Source: a virus. From it: 28,286 bases of DNA. The translations under genes and the position numbers were made by a program. Below, in pieces: positions 6,666 through 13,593 of this stretch. The notes beneath the pieces are model-generated. The model worked only from the letters and a program-made list of their open reading frames with translations, was not told where the DNA came from and searched no databases. The DNA is taken from the IMG/VR virus record IMGVR_UViG_3300007038_000009, positions 1-28,286 of that record; one strand, 5' to 3'. Position 1 is the stretch's first letter. Every line of letters starts with the position of its first letter.

Positions 6666-7838
6666 CTACCAACTTTCCTCCCAATTGAACGCGAGTGCCG
6701 AGATATTGCCGCCCGTCGCCGATGTGGTCCGGGCGAACATGGTAAAGGGCTTTGTCCGCTTCAACTCTAAGTCAATGTCGTCAAAGCCGCCAAGAGTGGT
6801 TTTTGACCCCGTGCCGCCCTCTATGAGTGTCTGATACCTGTGATACCCATCGCCGATTGCGCCAGTCGGCGTTTTGTCTATCTCTATGGCCGTCTCTCCG
6901 GCGTCAATGTTGGCTGGGGTGGCATAATCGCCGTCGGTTGTGCTCCCAGCGTCACTTCGGAACTGGATAAACAGGTCAGTGTCGGCTTTTAAGTTCAGTG
7001 AGAACACGCCCACGTCGATACTTTCAAACGCCGCTTTCTGGCGAATGGTGACAACCGGAACCCACGTCGTGCCCGACAGCGCTACGCTTGTGAGTGTGTC
7101 GCCCTTAACCCGCCGGGACTCGGTGAAGTTCCCCCGGACAGTTGCTTGCCGGTCGGCCACAAACACGTCTAAGTCACTGGCGTCGGGATTGTCCACCTCA
7201 ACACGCAGCGGGAGGTTCTGTTGCGAGAGGGTTGTTGAACCGTCCACAGACAGGTTATGCACCTGTTTGTTGACTAACTCCCGGCTGCCTTCGTCCCGGT
7301 CAAACAACTCAAAGCCGACAGAGCCAAAGTTGTATAGCGCCAGTATCTCTCGCGTGATAGCGCCGTTTTTCAATGCCTGTTCAGCATCAATATTGGCTTG
7401 TTCGTTCCAGCCGTCCTCGTAGATTTTTCCCTGTCGGTTTCCGTTTCGGATTGCCTCAACGAACACGCCGGTAGCGTCCCAGCCAAAATACGCCCCATTA
7501 GTTCCGTTCCAATAACCCCACCTGATTTCTTGACTTCCCGTTGGGGCCGTGGGTATCTGTAGGGCAATCCCGATTTCGCCGATATATCCCGGCGTATATT
7601 GGAGTTGCTCAACCGTCTCCAGAGACTCGGTGCTTGCGTTGGCCCGGATTCGGAACACACTGTCGGCGTCAATGCGCGTCACGCCCGCCGTTGCATTGTC
7701 GACCTGTTCTGAGAGTGGATACTCGGCAGATACGTCTATCCGGTTATCACGGTCAACCGTTGTGAGGTCCCCGTAGGGCGTTCCGCTGTTTTCAAGCGTC
7801 TTTGTCTGTCGGTATTCAAGGTCGTTGTTGGTCGTCAT
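6666..7838 (-). CDS. Putative virion surface protein (390 aa)
   Basis: Starting at ATG 7838 gives 390 aa beginning MTTNNDLEYRQTKTLENSG. The frame continues upstream to 7934, but 7838 overlaps the preceding gene's stop (TAATG) and avoids an implausible Arg/His-rich extension. The protein is strand-rich with many Thr, Asp and Gly. A central region (YIGEIGIALQIPTAPTGSQE, WGYWNGTNGAYFGWDATGVF) resembles the lectin-like or beta-sandwich parts of phage fibre and surface proteins. Position right after the capsid genes suggests a head-exposed or adsorption protein. Not firmly assigned. Confidence 0.6.
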   Translation of the reverse strand: MTTNNDLEYRQTKTLENSGTPYGDLTTVDRDNRIDVSAEYPLSEQVDNATAGVTRIDADSVFRIRANASTESLETVEQLQYTPGYIGEIGIALQIPTAPTGSQEIRWGYWNGTNGAYFGWDATGVFVEAIRNGNRQGKIYEDGWNEQANIDAEQALKNGAITREILALYNFGSVGFELFDRDEGSRELVNKQVHNLSVDGSTTLSQQNLPLRVEVDNPDASDLDVFVADRQATVRGNFTESRRVKGDTLTSVALSGTTWVPVVTIRQKAAFESIDVGVFSLNLKADTDLFIQFRSDAGSTTDGDYATPANIDAGETAIEIDKTPTGAIGDGYHRYQTLIEGGTGSKTTLGGFDDIDLELKRTKPFTMFARTTSATGGNISALAFNWEESW

Positions 7839-8203
7839 TACTCGCCACCGAACCGGCGGCGTTGAGTCGTCACGGTGAGCGTCCCACTCGTTGGGTCCCC
7901 GCCGGGGGAAAGTGTGAACCGAACACACGACCACGGCACGTTATCGGCGTCTGAAAAGAACTCGCTGGCCCCCGATGCAACCCCAACAGCGTCGGCAATC
8001 CCCGCGCCGGAGATTGACTTGTTAAAGTTGGGGTCGTCGGCCGTTGTCACTTCGGCCGTGACGGTCACACTCACGTCAAAGCCGTTATTGACGGCCGTCA
8101 CCCATTTGACCAGCTTGGTAATGTCTTCGTCTATGGCGAAGGGTTCCGTGGTGATGTCTTCGCCCGCGTTCTCCGTGTTATCAACAGTCTCGACAGTAGG
8201 CAT
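7838..8203 (-). CDS. Putative head-associated protein (121 aa)
   Basis: A 121-aa strand-rich protein. It has DVSVTVTAEVTTADDPNFN in the middle and the C-terminal pattern WSCVRFTLSPGGDPTSGTLT, like beta-sandwich domains of virion proteins. Its stop overlaps the start of the 390-aa gene, so the two likely act together on the capsid or neck. A T6 run 24 nt upstream of the ATG could act as the promoter box. Exact role unknown. Confidence 0.6.
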   Translation of the reverse strand: MPTVETVDNTENAGEDITTEPFAIDEDITKLVKWVTAVNNGFDVSVTVTAEVTTADDPNFNKSISGAGIADAVGVASGASEFFSDADNVPWSCVRFTLSPGGDPTSGTLTVTTQRRRFGGE

Positions 8204-8227
8204 ACGCGAGGCTATGCGACAGGGTGC

Positions 8228-8233
8228 AAAAAA
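8228..8233 (-). terminator. T6 tract after the capsid gene
   Basis: The minus strand has CTTCTTTTTTGC about 25 nt after the capsid gene's TAA. Oligo-T tracts terminate archaeal transcription. The run also sits at promoter-like distance from ATG 8203, so it may serve as the promoter of the next gene instead. Confidence 0.5.
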
Positions 8234-8257
8234 GAAGTGCTTACTGCCGGTGTTCGG

Positions 8258-9544
8258 TTACGTCGGCTGGTCAATGACCCCAGCAGAACGGGCTTGACTG
8301 TAGTCTTGGTCAACCCACAGCCTGGCATTGACGCCAGTGAGGTCACGAATCGGGTCGTCGTAGTCCTTGACTTCGATGTCCTGCCCGTTCGTCGCGTAGA
8401 GGAACAGGTGGTTATGCTCCGTGTTAAGCTGGAGGCACCCGATACCGTCCGAGACGGCCGCCCCGTTCTCGTCGGTGAACTCCCACGTGTTCGCACCGCC
8501 GGAACCACCGACGTTGCGGCCGTCGGAGTCGTAGGAACTGAGCGAACCGGCCACGTGCTCCATGTCCAGCAGCGGGTCAAACGCCCGTTCTCGGACAATC
8601 TCGTCAGAACCGGAACGGTTGGCGAACCGGAGTGCGTCGTTGCCGAACACTTCGGTTCGGAAGCCCGGCGTCGTGACGAACGTGTTGGGCAGGAAGTCGT
8701 CGCGGTCAATCTGCCCGTAGAGCTTGTTGAGCGAGTCGTAGCCCGGATTGTCCGTGGTGCTGTCGAACTCCACGGTCTTGCCGTTGGCAACAGCGCCGTC
8801 AACGGCGTTCGTAAGCCACACCTCATTAATCGAGTTCTCGACGCGACGGCCCACGTCCTGAATCATCCGCTCTATCATGTCAACCATGGAGTGGTCAACC
8901 ATTTCCTCAGTGACGCGCGAACCGGCACTGACCTTGGTGGTGTCCCACTCAACAGTCGTGAACTGTTCGCCGTCGTCACGGATTTCGGCACCTTCGGCGG
9001 TGCGTTGGCCCGAACGGTCGTCTTCGGCAATCGGCACGTCGCCCTTCTTGGTGTCCGTGTTGATGACGTTGGACACGTCGCGGGCAATCTGCCGACGGCG
9101 CGAACCCTCCATGACCGTTTCAAGAAGTTGCTCACGGAACAACACGTCAACTTCTTCGTTCGTGGAAGAGGCAAACAGCATCCGCTTGATAGAGTCGTCA
9201 AGCGGAGCGCCGAGTGCCTTCCCGCCGTCAATCTCTTCGGGCTTGGCGGCCGCGAGCGTCTTGCTGTTGGCGTCGTTGCTGGCCGCGTAGTCCGACAGGA
9301 AACGGTGGCGTTCACTGCCCTTCTCGGCTACGACGGTGCGCTGTTTTTCGTTCTCGGCGTCACGTTGGGGGTGACGCGAGAGGATACGGTACGACGAACT
9401 GTCCTTGCTGGACGGCCATGCACGGGCAAAGTCCTCCCGAGAGGCACCGGCTTCCATCCCGGCGAGAAGTAGGCCCTTGAGCCGCCAGTTGCCGCCCTGT
9501 GAGTGCTGACTGAGTGTCCGCCGTGCGTCAAGTGAGGTAGTCAT
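8258..9544 (-). CDS. Major capsid protein (HK97 fold)
   Basis: A 428-aa acidic protein. It has an N-terminal helical arm, a central region with DSIKRMLFASSTNEEVDVLF and SRRRQIARDVSNVINT, a spine-helix-like stretch (VDHSMVDMIERMIQDVGRRV), then FVTTPGFRTEVFG and a C-terminal QDIEVKDYDDPIRDLTGVNA. The pattern of assembly helix, VTTP segment and late strand region suits HK97-type capsid proteins. The gene follows protease-scaffold and decoration genes, the classical order. No separate signal or delta domain is needed, as the scaffold is fused to the protease. Its ATG overlaps the decoration gene stop (TAATG). Confidence 0.85.
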   Translation of the reverse strand: MTTSLDARRTLSQHSQGGNWRLKGLLLAGMEAGASREDFARAWPSSKDSSSYRILSRHPQRDAENEKQRTVVAEKGSERHRFLSDYAASNDANSKTLAAAKPEEIDGGKALGAPLDDSIKRMLFASSTNEEVDVLFREQLLETVMEGSRRRQIARDVSNVINTDTKKGDVPIAEDDRSGQRTAEGAEIRDDGEQFTTVEWDTTKVSAGSRVTEEMVDHSMVDMIERMIQDVGRRVENSINEVWLTNAVDGAVANGKTVEFDSTTDNPGYDSLNKLYGQIDRDDFLPNTFVTTPGFRTEVFGNDALRFANRSGSDEIVRERAFDPLLDMEHVAGSLSSYDSDGRNVGGSGGANTWEFTDENGAAVSDGIGCLQLNTEHNHLFLYATNGQDIEVKDYDDPIRDLTGVNARLWVDQDYSQARSAGVIDQPT

Positions 9545-9957
9545 TATGCAGTGGCCCCCTGGACCGTGAAGATGTATCCTTCAGCAACTTCGCCCGAAGC
9601 CGCGCCGTCCTGAACGAGGATGACGCCCGCGCTTCCGGTGCTCGTTGCAACCGTCTCGAACGTGCCGAGTCCGTCGGGTAGGAGTTCTTCGTTGGCCGTG
9701 ACGGCTTCGGACACTTCAACCCGAACCTCACAGTCGTCCCCGGCAATCGCAACCTCTTCTCCGCTCGCAACGTCGTAGAGGTTGACACCAAGGAACTCGC
9801 CCTCTCCGGCCGAGCTTGCCGATACTTCGTAATCCCCGCTAAGGTAGACGGGTTCGCCGGCCGAAAGCGCCTCGGCCGCCGTATAGCCCCGGATTTCCTC
9901 GCCGGAAATCAGGACTTCAACGTCAAAGGTGTGTTCACCCTGAGTTTCTGTAGCCAT
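9544..9957 (-). CDS. Capsid decoration protein (DUF2190-like)
   Basis: A 137-aa, acidic, strand-only protein: AAEALSAGEPVYLSGDYEVS, FLGVNLYDVASGEEVAIAG, then a Val/Glu-rich segment and ATSTGSAGVILVQDGAASG. The repeated pattern of turn, AGEPV and GxAxxD is that of small head decoration proteins (DUF2190 or gpD-like) that often precede the capsid gene. It is stop-start coupled to the capsid gene. A CTTAAA box lies about 30 nt upstream. Confidence 0.75.
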   Translation of the reverse strand: MATETQGEHTFDVEVLISGEEIRGYTAAEALSAGEPVYLSGDYEVSASSAGEGEFLGVNLYDVASGEEVAIAGDDCEVRVEVSEAVTANEELLPDGLGTFETVATSTGSAGVILVQDGAASGEVAEGYIFTVQGATA

Positions 9958-9987
9958 GCTTCTGACACAGACTTACCCTCAAGCCCA

Positions 9988-9993
9988 CTTTAA
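9988..9993 (-). promoter_or_regulatory. Promoter box TTAAAG before decoration/capsid genes
   Basis: The minus strand reads GGAAACTCTTAAAGTGGG, with an A-rich element like a BRE just upstream of TTAAAG. The distance to ATG 9957 is 30 nt, so the transcript would have a leader of only a few bases. This is a likely late promoter for the two most abundant head proteins. Confidence 0.5.
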
Positions 9994-10012
9994 GAGTTTC
10001 CTACTGCCGGGT

Positions 10013-10017
10013 AAAAA
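10013..10017 (-). terminator. T5 tract after the 61-aa membrane protein gene
   Basis: The minus strand has CCTGTTTTTACCC ten nt after the TAA of the 10027-10212 gene, just upstream of the decoration promoter. It could end upstream transcripts. Confidence 0.35.
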
Positions 10018-10026
10018 CAGGCTACG

Positions 10027-10212
10027 TTATGCGAGTTTTAGGCCCGGACCGTACCGGTCCCACGCGAACGGCACACATATTAAGACGATTGCAGTGAGCC
10101 AACAGGCAACGGCGGCCGGGCTATTGAACGCCCATCCGTTAACTGTGGGAAGCCACACCGGTACGAAAGCGGCCACCGTCATGGCTTGCGCAGCCCGATA
10201 TGTGAACTTCAT
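10027..10212 (-). CDS. Small two-span membrane protein
   Basis: A 61-aa protein with two hydrophobic segments (AAQAMTVAAFVPVWLPTV and AAVACWLTAIVLICVPFAW) and a short charged end (DRYGPGLKLA). It is linked by a four-base overlap to the 148-aa gene upstream. A holin-like role is possible for a protein of this size, but nothing specific shows it. Confidence 0.65.
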   Translation of the reverse strand: MKFTYRAAQAMTVAAFVPVWLPTVNGWAFNSPAAVACWLTAIVLICVPFAWDRYGPGLKLA

Positions 10213-10655
10213 TGTTGAGACACAACCCCCAACTCTTCCAGTTGCTCACGCGAGTATTCGGGATAACTCCCGTCGTCGATGCACTTCCGGCATGAGAACC
10301 CGTCTACCTCGAGCGGGTTGCAGATGTGCGCTCGGTGGCCGCACGGGAAGAGCGTCAGGCCGTCGTAGTACTCTTGCAGGTGTGCCTTTGCCCCGTCGTT
10401 CCATTCCCACTGGTTGATTACGTCTCTGTCGGGCGCGTCTCTATACTCCCGATCCCGTGTGAGTACCGTCTCCCCACACCGACGGATTGCCCCGTTCTTG
10501 CGTAGGAGTTTCACGGCGTCAATCACGTCGGCGTCTACGTCCCGAACGGTCCACTGGCCCGACAGTGTGAGCAAGGGCGCTATGTCTTCTATTCGGGCTT
10601 GCAGCTTAACGCGCTGGTTGTTGTTGAGTCGGGACTGTTCGGCTTCGCTACTCAT
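10209..10655 (-). CDS. Zinc-binding protein with helical N terminus
   Basis: A 148-aa protein. The N-terminal 90 residues look like a winged-helix or other helical domain (TVRDVDADVIDAVKLLRKNG, AIRRCGETVLTRDREY). The C-terminal part holds a Cys/His cluster (LFPCGHRAHICNP, then GFSCRKCIDDG) that would bind one or two zinc ions. It could be a DNA-binding regulator. It overlaps the neighbouring genes by four bases on both sides. No family name is justified. Confidence 0.65.
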   Translation of the reverse strand: MSSEAEQSRLNNNQRVKLQARIEDIAPLLTLSGQWTVRDVDADVIDAVKLLRKNGAIRRCGETVLTRDREYRDAPDRDVINQWEWNDGAKAHLQEYYDGLTLFPCGHRAHICNPLEVDGFSCRKCIDDGSYPEYSREQLEELGVVSQQ

Positions 10656-10822
10656 GGGTCACGCTTGCGCACTGTGTTGATTGTCTTGCACTCTTTACAG
10701 CGGAGGTGCTTGCCGTTGCCGTCGCTCACCTGTTGGGTGGTCATGGGGATATGCACCTCTATGTCTCGGCCACAGTCTCGACAGACGCCCGCGTATCGGA
10801 CGGTGGTCATGGCTTTAGCCAT
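10652..10822 (-). CDS. 56-aa zinc-ribbon protein
   Basis: From ATG 10822 the protein reads MAKAMTTVRYAGVCRDCGRD, with C-x2-C there and a second pair in HLRCKECKT, a complete four-Cys zinc ribbon. This start overlaps the stop of the 52-aa gene upstream, which favours it over an in-frame ATG at 10840. Probably a nucleic-acid or protein-binding ribbon. Confidence 0.65.
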   Translation of the reverse strand: MAKAMTTVRYAGVCRDCGRDIEVHIPMTTQQVSDGNGKHLRCKECKTINTVRKRDP

Positions 10823-10973
10823 TGTTTCGCCCCGTGTCAAGTTCGTCTGAGCACTCGTCGCACACGAATATCCACCCGACCGACTGCCCGCCGAGTTTGA
10901 CCGCTATCTTCGTGGTTGCGTCCGTCTCTTCGCAGTTCTGGCACTCGTCGGCGTCTTCAACACTATAGGGCAT
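10815..10973 (-). CDS. 52-aa zinc-ribbon protein
   Basis: The reading frame from ATG 10973 encodes MPYSVEDADECQNCEETDAT and later GWIFVCDECSDELDTG, with two CxxC pairs about 24 residues apart. It starts within the stop of the upstream gene (TAATG) and its own stop overlaps the next start. Below 60 residues, it is easily missed. Function unknown. Confidence 0.6.
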   Translation of the reverse strand: MPYSVEDADECQNCEETDATTKIAVKLGGQSVGWIFVCDECSDELDTGRNNG

Positions 10974-11191
10974 TACTCAGAACCCTCTTGCACCTTGATG
11001 ATGATTTCAACCAGTTCGTCCTTCTTGAACGTCGGTTCTCCCCGCAAGTCCTGCCCCGTGATTTCTCGCAGGTGGTCGGCTATCTGTGTGCGGTCCATCG
11101 CTCCGGCCAGATAATTCACGCGAGCGTTAATGTCCCACTCGTCAAACCCATCCGGCACGTCCACGTCACGGTATGTCTGTGGCTTTGCCAT
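10973..11191 (-). CDS. Small acidic helical protein (72 aa)
   Basis: From ATG 11191 the protein is MAKPQTYRDVDVPDGFDEWD followed by helices (NARVNYLAGAMDRTQIADHL, KDELVEIIIKVQEG). An upstream GTG at 11206 is possible. The TTTATT box 27 nt upstream supports 11191. It lies between the protease-scaffold gene and the mini-zinc genes. Family unknown. Confidence 0.65.
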   Translation of the reverse strand: MAKPQTYRDVDVPDGFDEWDINARVNYLAGAMDRTQIADHLREITGQDLRGEPTFKKDELVEIIIKVQEGSE

Positions 11192-11218
11192 TGCGAGCGT
11201 AACCACTACCTAACGGCT

Positions 11219-11224
11219 AATAAA
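11219..11224 (-). promoter_or_regulatory. TATA box TTTATT before the 72-aa gene
   Basis: TTTATTAGCC on the minus strand lies 27 nt before ATG 11191. A near-identical CTTATTAGCC precedes the gene starting at 17371. It sits in the short spacer after the protease-scaffold gene. Confidence 0.5.
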
Positions 11225-11252
11225 GACTTTGGAAAGTGGCGTTAAGGTTCCG

Positions 11253-12503
11253 TTATCGGCTCATAGAGCCAGTGGCGGGATCGTATGAGACACCGCTATC
11301 GGCGTCCGAATAGTCTACGTCGGTGTTACCCTCTGCGAGCGTCTTGGGTTCCTTGCCCGCGTTTTCGAGTTCGGACAGTCGCCGGTCCAGTTCCTCTTTG
11401 GCGTCTTCAAGCTCTTCGACAGTCTCGGCGGCCGCGAGTTCCTGGCCCTTGGCGTCGGACAGTTCGGCGTCCACGTCGTCGGCGGTCATGGCTTGGGCAA
11501 CAGCGTCCTCAAGGTCCTCCAGTCGGCTGGAGAGGTTCGCCATTTGCTCCCGCATGGCGTCCATGTCGTCGCCGTCCCCATCTTCGCCGTCTTCCATCTC
11601 TGTCTCGTCCTCTTCGTCGTCTTCGTCGTCTTCGTAATCGCCCATCTCCGTTTCCTCGCCCTCACCCTCACCGTCGCCACCGTCGCCCTCAAGGTCGCTC
11701 ATGAGGTCTTCGTGTAGGTCTTCGGCCATGTCCATGACTTCGCCGTCGTCCAGCTCGCCAACGTCGAAGCCGAACATTTCGAGTGTTTCGCGCACTTCGT
11801 CGGCGTCTTCCAGCGTTAGGTTCTCCGCAACACCTTCGAGTAGCTTGTTACGCATACTGTCGGCTTTGCGGGTCAGAACCTTAGCCTTGGGGCTACTGCC
11901 GTCCGACATGGCGATAGGTCGGCGGGCGGCTTCTTTCGCAAAGTTCACAGATTTTGAAGCGGGGTCCATGACCATAGCCACGCCCGTCAGTAGCCCGCCG
12001 TCCACGCGGGGCATATCTCGGTCTGGATCGTGCGATTGCTGCAAGCCACGGGCCGGGATTTCTACGGACGGGCCACCGAACCCGACCGCGCCCTGATTCT
12101 CTAGCGTGCTCTTCAAGTTCTCGTCTGCGAACTGCCCCGCGCCCTTCGACGTATCAAACACGATGTCCCCGAATAGGTTGCCGTCGTCGTCAGTGTCCAT
12201 CGTCTTCGGGTCGACGTGGCCCGCAACACTCGGCTCATGAGCCTCCCACGCCTCTACGTCCAAGTCGTGCATGATGTTGACCGGCGGGCCGTCGTGTTCG
12301 GACTCGTCATAGTCGGCCTGGAGTGAGGCAATCCCGTCCGGTGGGTAATACGTGGCCGTTTCACTGCCCGCGTCGGCCCACACGCCCGGACTGAGCAACT
12401 TGAGCGATTTGTACCGAACCGTGTCGCCCCCTTCGTCCACGCGCTCTATAGGCTCCGTCTCAAGGCTCTTGAGCGTCAGATGCATCGGCGTCTGGTCGTC
12501 CAT
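11253..12503 (-). CDS. Prohead protease fused to acidic scaffold
   Basis: A 416-aa protein in two parts. Residues 1-190 look like a prohead protease: a histidine in VNIMHDLDVEAWE, strands around GNLFGDIVFD, and a serine in GFGGPSVEIPARG, the order seen in U35/S78-type capsid proteases. It continues GVAMVMDPAS. After a linker, the region from about 225 is a scaffold: very acidic (long Asp/Glu runs around 275-325) then coiled coil (QMANLSSRLEDLEDAVAQAM, ETVEELEDAKEELDRRLSEL). The protein would build the procapsid and then digest its own scaffold. Position between portal and capsid genes agrees. Confidence 0.8.
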   Translation of the reverse strand: MDDQTPMHLTLKSLETEPIERVDEGGDTVRYKSLKLLSPGVWADAGSETATYYPPDGIASLQADYDESEHDGPPVNIMHDLDVEAWEAHEPSVAGHVDPKTMDTDDDGNLFGDIVFDTSKGAGQFADENLKSTLENQGAVGFGGPSVEIPARGLQQSHDPDRDMPRVDGGLLTGVAMVMDPASKSVNFAKEAARRPIAMSDGSSPKAKVLTRKADSMRNKLLEGVAENLTLEDADEVRETLEMFGFDVGELDDGEVMDMAEDLHEDLMSDLEGDGGDGEGEGEETEMGDYEDDEDDEEDETEMEDGEDGDGDDMDAMREQMANLSSRLEDLEDAVAQAMTADDVDAELSDAKGQELAAAETVEELEDAKEELDRRLSELENAGKEPKTLAEGNTDVDYSDADSGVSYDPATGSMSR

Positions 12504-12576
12504 GTGCCAGAGAAGAGTCTACGGCGTGGTTAGTGTTTGGCTACGTCAGAAGGGCAAGCAATCCCCGACCGTTCTC

Positions 12577-12706
12577 AGGTTGCCGGGGCCTGTGTTTTCG
12601 CCAGCGTGGAAAGAGGCAACCTTGCTTCCGCGCCTATTAGACACCGGTATCCATCCGGCCACGGAGGATTGACTACCTTCGGCGGGGTGTGCAGTTACGC
12701 GCTGGC
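12577..12706 (-). other. Structured spacer downstream of the tRNA-like gene (possible RNA)
   Basis: This 207-bp spacer (12504-12710) holds no plausible protein gene. It contains paired elements: AGGTTGCC (12577-12584) with GGCAACCT (12615-12622), GCCAGCG (12600-12606) with CGCTGGC (12700-12706), and a CCGG-loop-CCGG hairpin near 12646-12660. The last partner lies four bases from the tRNA 3' end. It may be a structured RNA cotranscribed with the tRNA, or a leftover of a second RNA gene. No Rfam-like family recognised. Confidence 0.3.
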
Positions 12707-12709
12707 AAA

Positions 12710-12817
12710 TAGCAGGGGCGGGAATCGAACCCGCAAGTTGCTTCTTTGAACGGGTGGCCACCCATACGAGCGTCACTCCTAATGAGGGAGCCGACTCACC
12801 AACTGGTCTGCCCTGCC
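12710..12817 (-). tRNA. tRNA-like gene, anticodon CAT, with 40-nt insert before the T arm
   Basis: Minus strand. The acceptor stem is GGCAGGG/CCCTGCT (G-U closing pair, A73, no encoded CCA). The D arm has a 3-bp stem and the loop CAGTTGGTGA with the conserved A14, GG and A21. The anticodon arm is GCTCC/GGAGT with loop CTCATTA, anticodon at 12782-12784. The T arm GCGGG-TTCGATT-CCCGC is perfect. Between anticodon stem and T stem lie 40 nt (12735-12774) with the palindrome ATGGGTGGCCACCCGT, too long for a normal variable loop. It is either an intron-like insert or a giant class-II arm; the 3-bp D stem is class-II-like. Position 8 is C instead of U. Charging identity (Met, Ile2 or other) is uncertain. 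Confidence 0.75.
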
Positions 12818-12845
12818 TGTATGCTACATGGCGGGCTATTGCATC

Positions 12846-12851
12846 TTATAA
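12846..12851 (-). promoter_or_regulatory. TATA box TTATAA before the tRNA-like gene
   Basis: TTATAA on the minus strand, 28 nt before the tRNA 5' end. This is the spacing expected for archaeal tRNA transcription starting at or just before the mature end. It indicates that the tRNA is independently expressed. Confidence 0.6.
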
Positions 12852-12869
12852 CTACTTGTTGAAGGGAAA

Positions 12870-12894
12870 CAGACGACGTGAAAAGCGCCGTCTG
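12870..12894 (-). terminator. Hairpin CAGACG/CGTCTG upstream of the tRNA promoter
   Basis: A 6-bp stem with a 13-nt loop, extended by inner CG pairs after one mismatch, followed on the minus strand by TTTCCCTTC. It may end transcripts coming from 13037-14103. The rest of 12895-13036 shows only short GC repeats (two ACCGGGC copies) and no gene. Confidence 0.35.
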
Positions 12895-13036
12895 ACACAC
12901 GGTTGGCAGTGGTCACACACGCACGCACCGGCCTTTCACGCCCGTATTATGAGGCGTGTTGAACTCATCACGCCCGGTCGCTTATGCCCGGTCCTATGCG
13001 GGTGTACCTCACAGTAAGGACCGCCTACACTTTACA

Positions 13037-13219
13037 CTACTGTTGCGAGCGTTGGAGGAAGATAGCCGCCTGCCGGTCGTCCCCGGCCTCGGCCGCGTCT
13101 ATGGCCTTCTTGACGAGTGGGGGCTGGTCAAACTCGTGTTCGTTGATGATTGACAGCAGTTCGTCGGCCGTTGCATCGCCCACACCGTCTACGTCTTTGA
13201 ACTTGTCTTCAAGACTCAT
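13037..13219 (-). CDS. Small helix-hairpin-helix-like protein
   Basis: A 60-aa protein. FKDVDGVGDATADELLSII resembles a helix-hairpin-helix DNA-binding motif (hydrophobic-x-GVGxxTAxxL), followed by an acidic helical tail ending AAIFLQRSQQ. It overlaps the upstream zinc-protein gene by four bases. Perhaps an accessory DNA-binding protein. Confidence 0.6.
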   Translation of the reverse strand: MSLEDKFKDVDGVGDATADELLSIINEHEFDQPPLVKKAIDAAEAGDDRQAAIFLQRSQQ

Positions 13220-13368
13220 ACAGACGAATACACCTCATCAAACAAGTCGTCTTCGCAACCTAAGTGATGCACCTGCCCGGCTTCGGGGCCGTACACCGGG
13301 GCCTTTGGGTCAAACTTTCCGTACTCGTCGGGGGTAGGTTCGCCACACACGCGGCATTTGTCGGTCAT
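13216..13368 (-). CDS. 50-aa zinc-binding protein
   Basis: From ATG 13368 it reads MTDKCRVCGEPTPDEYGKFD, then HHLGCEDDLFDEVYSSV. The CxxC, the HH pair and a later Cys can complete one zinc site. An in-frame upstream ATG at 13419 adds Arg-rich residues antisense-like to the next gene; 13368 sits right after that gene's stop and is preferred. Function unknown. Confidence 0.6.
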   Translation of the reverse strand: MTDKCRVCGEPTPDEYGKFDPKAPVYGPEAGQVHHLGCEDDLFDEVYSSV

Positions 13369-13370
13369 GG

Positions 13371-13556
13371 TTACAGTGGGTGGCCGTCGGGCTTCCCGTT
13401 TTCCCAATATTGAACCCACTCCGAATCTGAGCGTTCGGGATTGTACACAACAGTTGAGTCACTGAGCTTGGTCAGTTTGATAGTCTCTTGCCCGGTCATG
13501 GTTGCGAGTCGGTGGGCGGACTTGGCCGCTCGGATTAGTGGCTCTTCGTCCAGCAT
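13371..13556 (-). CDS. Unknown 61-aa protein
   Basis: MLDEEPLIRAAKSAHRLATM then strands (TIKLTKLSDSTVVYNP) and SEWVQYWENGKPDGHPL at the end. No motif recognised. It lies between the interrupted methyltransferase gene and a 50-aa zinc protein gene. Confidence 0.55.
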   Translation of the reverse strand: MLDEEPLIRAAKSAHRLATMTGQETIKLTKLSDSTVVYNPERSDSEWVQYWENGKPDGHPL

Positions 13557-13593
13557 GACAGACAGTGACTCGCCCTGAGTGATAGTGGTATGG

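Noticed and set aside
8237-9472. Long open frame on the plus strand opposite the capsid gene
   Set aside because: It is an antisense shadow of the capsid protein gene: unusual composition for the window, no promoter, and no other plus-strand gene.
12546-12776. 76-aa minus-strand frame across the tRNA and spacer
   Set aside because: It translates the tRNA T arm (AGSIPAPA-type residues) and is not a protein gene.
12710-12817. The tRNA as an amber suppressor for the interrupted methyltransferase
   Set aside because: Its anticodon is CAT, not CTA, with a clear 7-nt loop.
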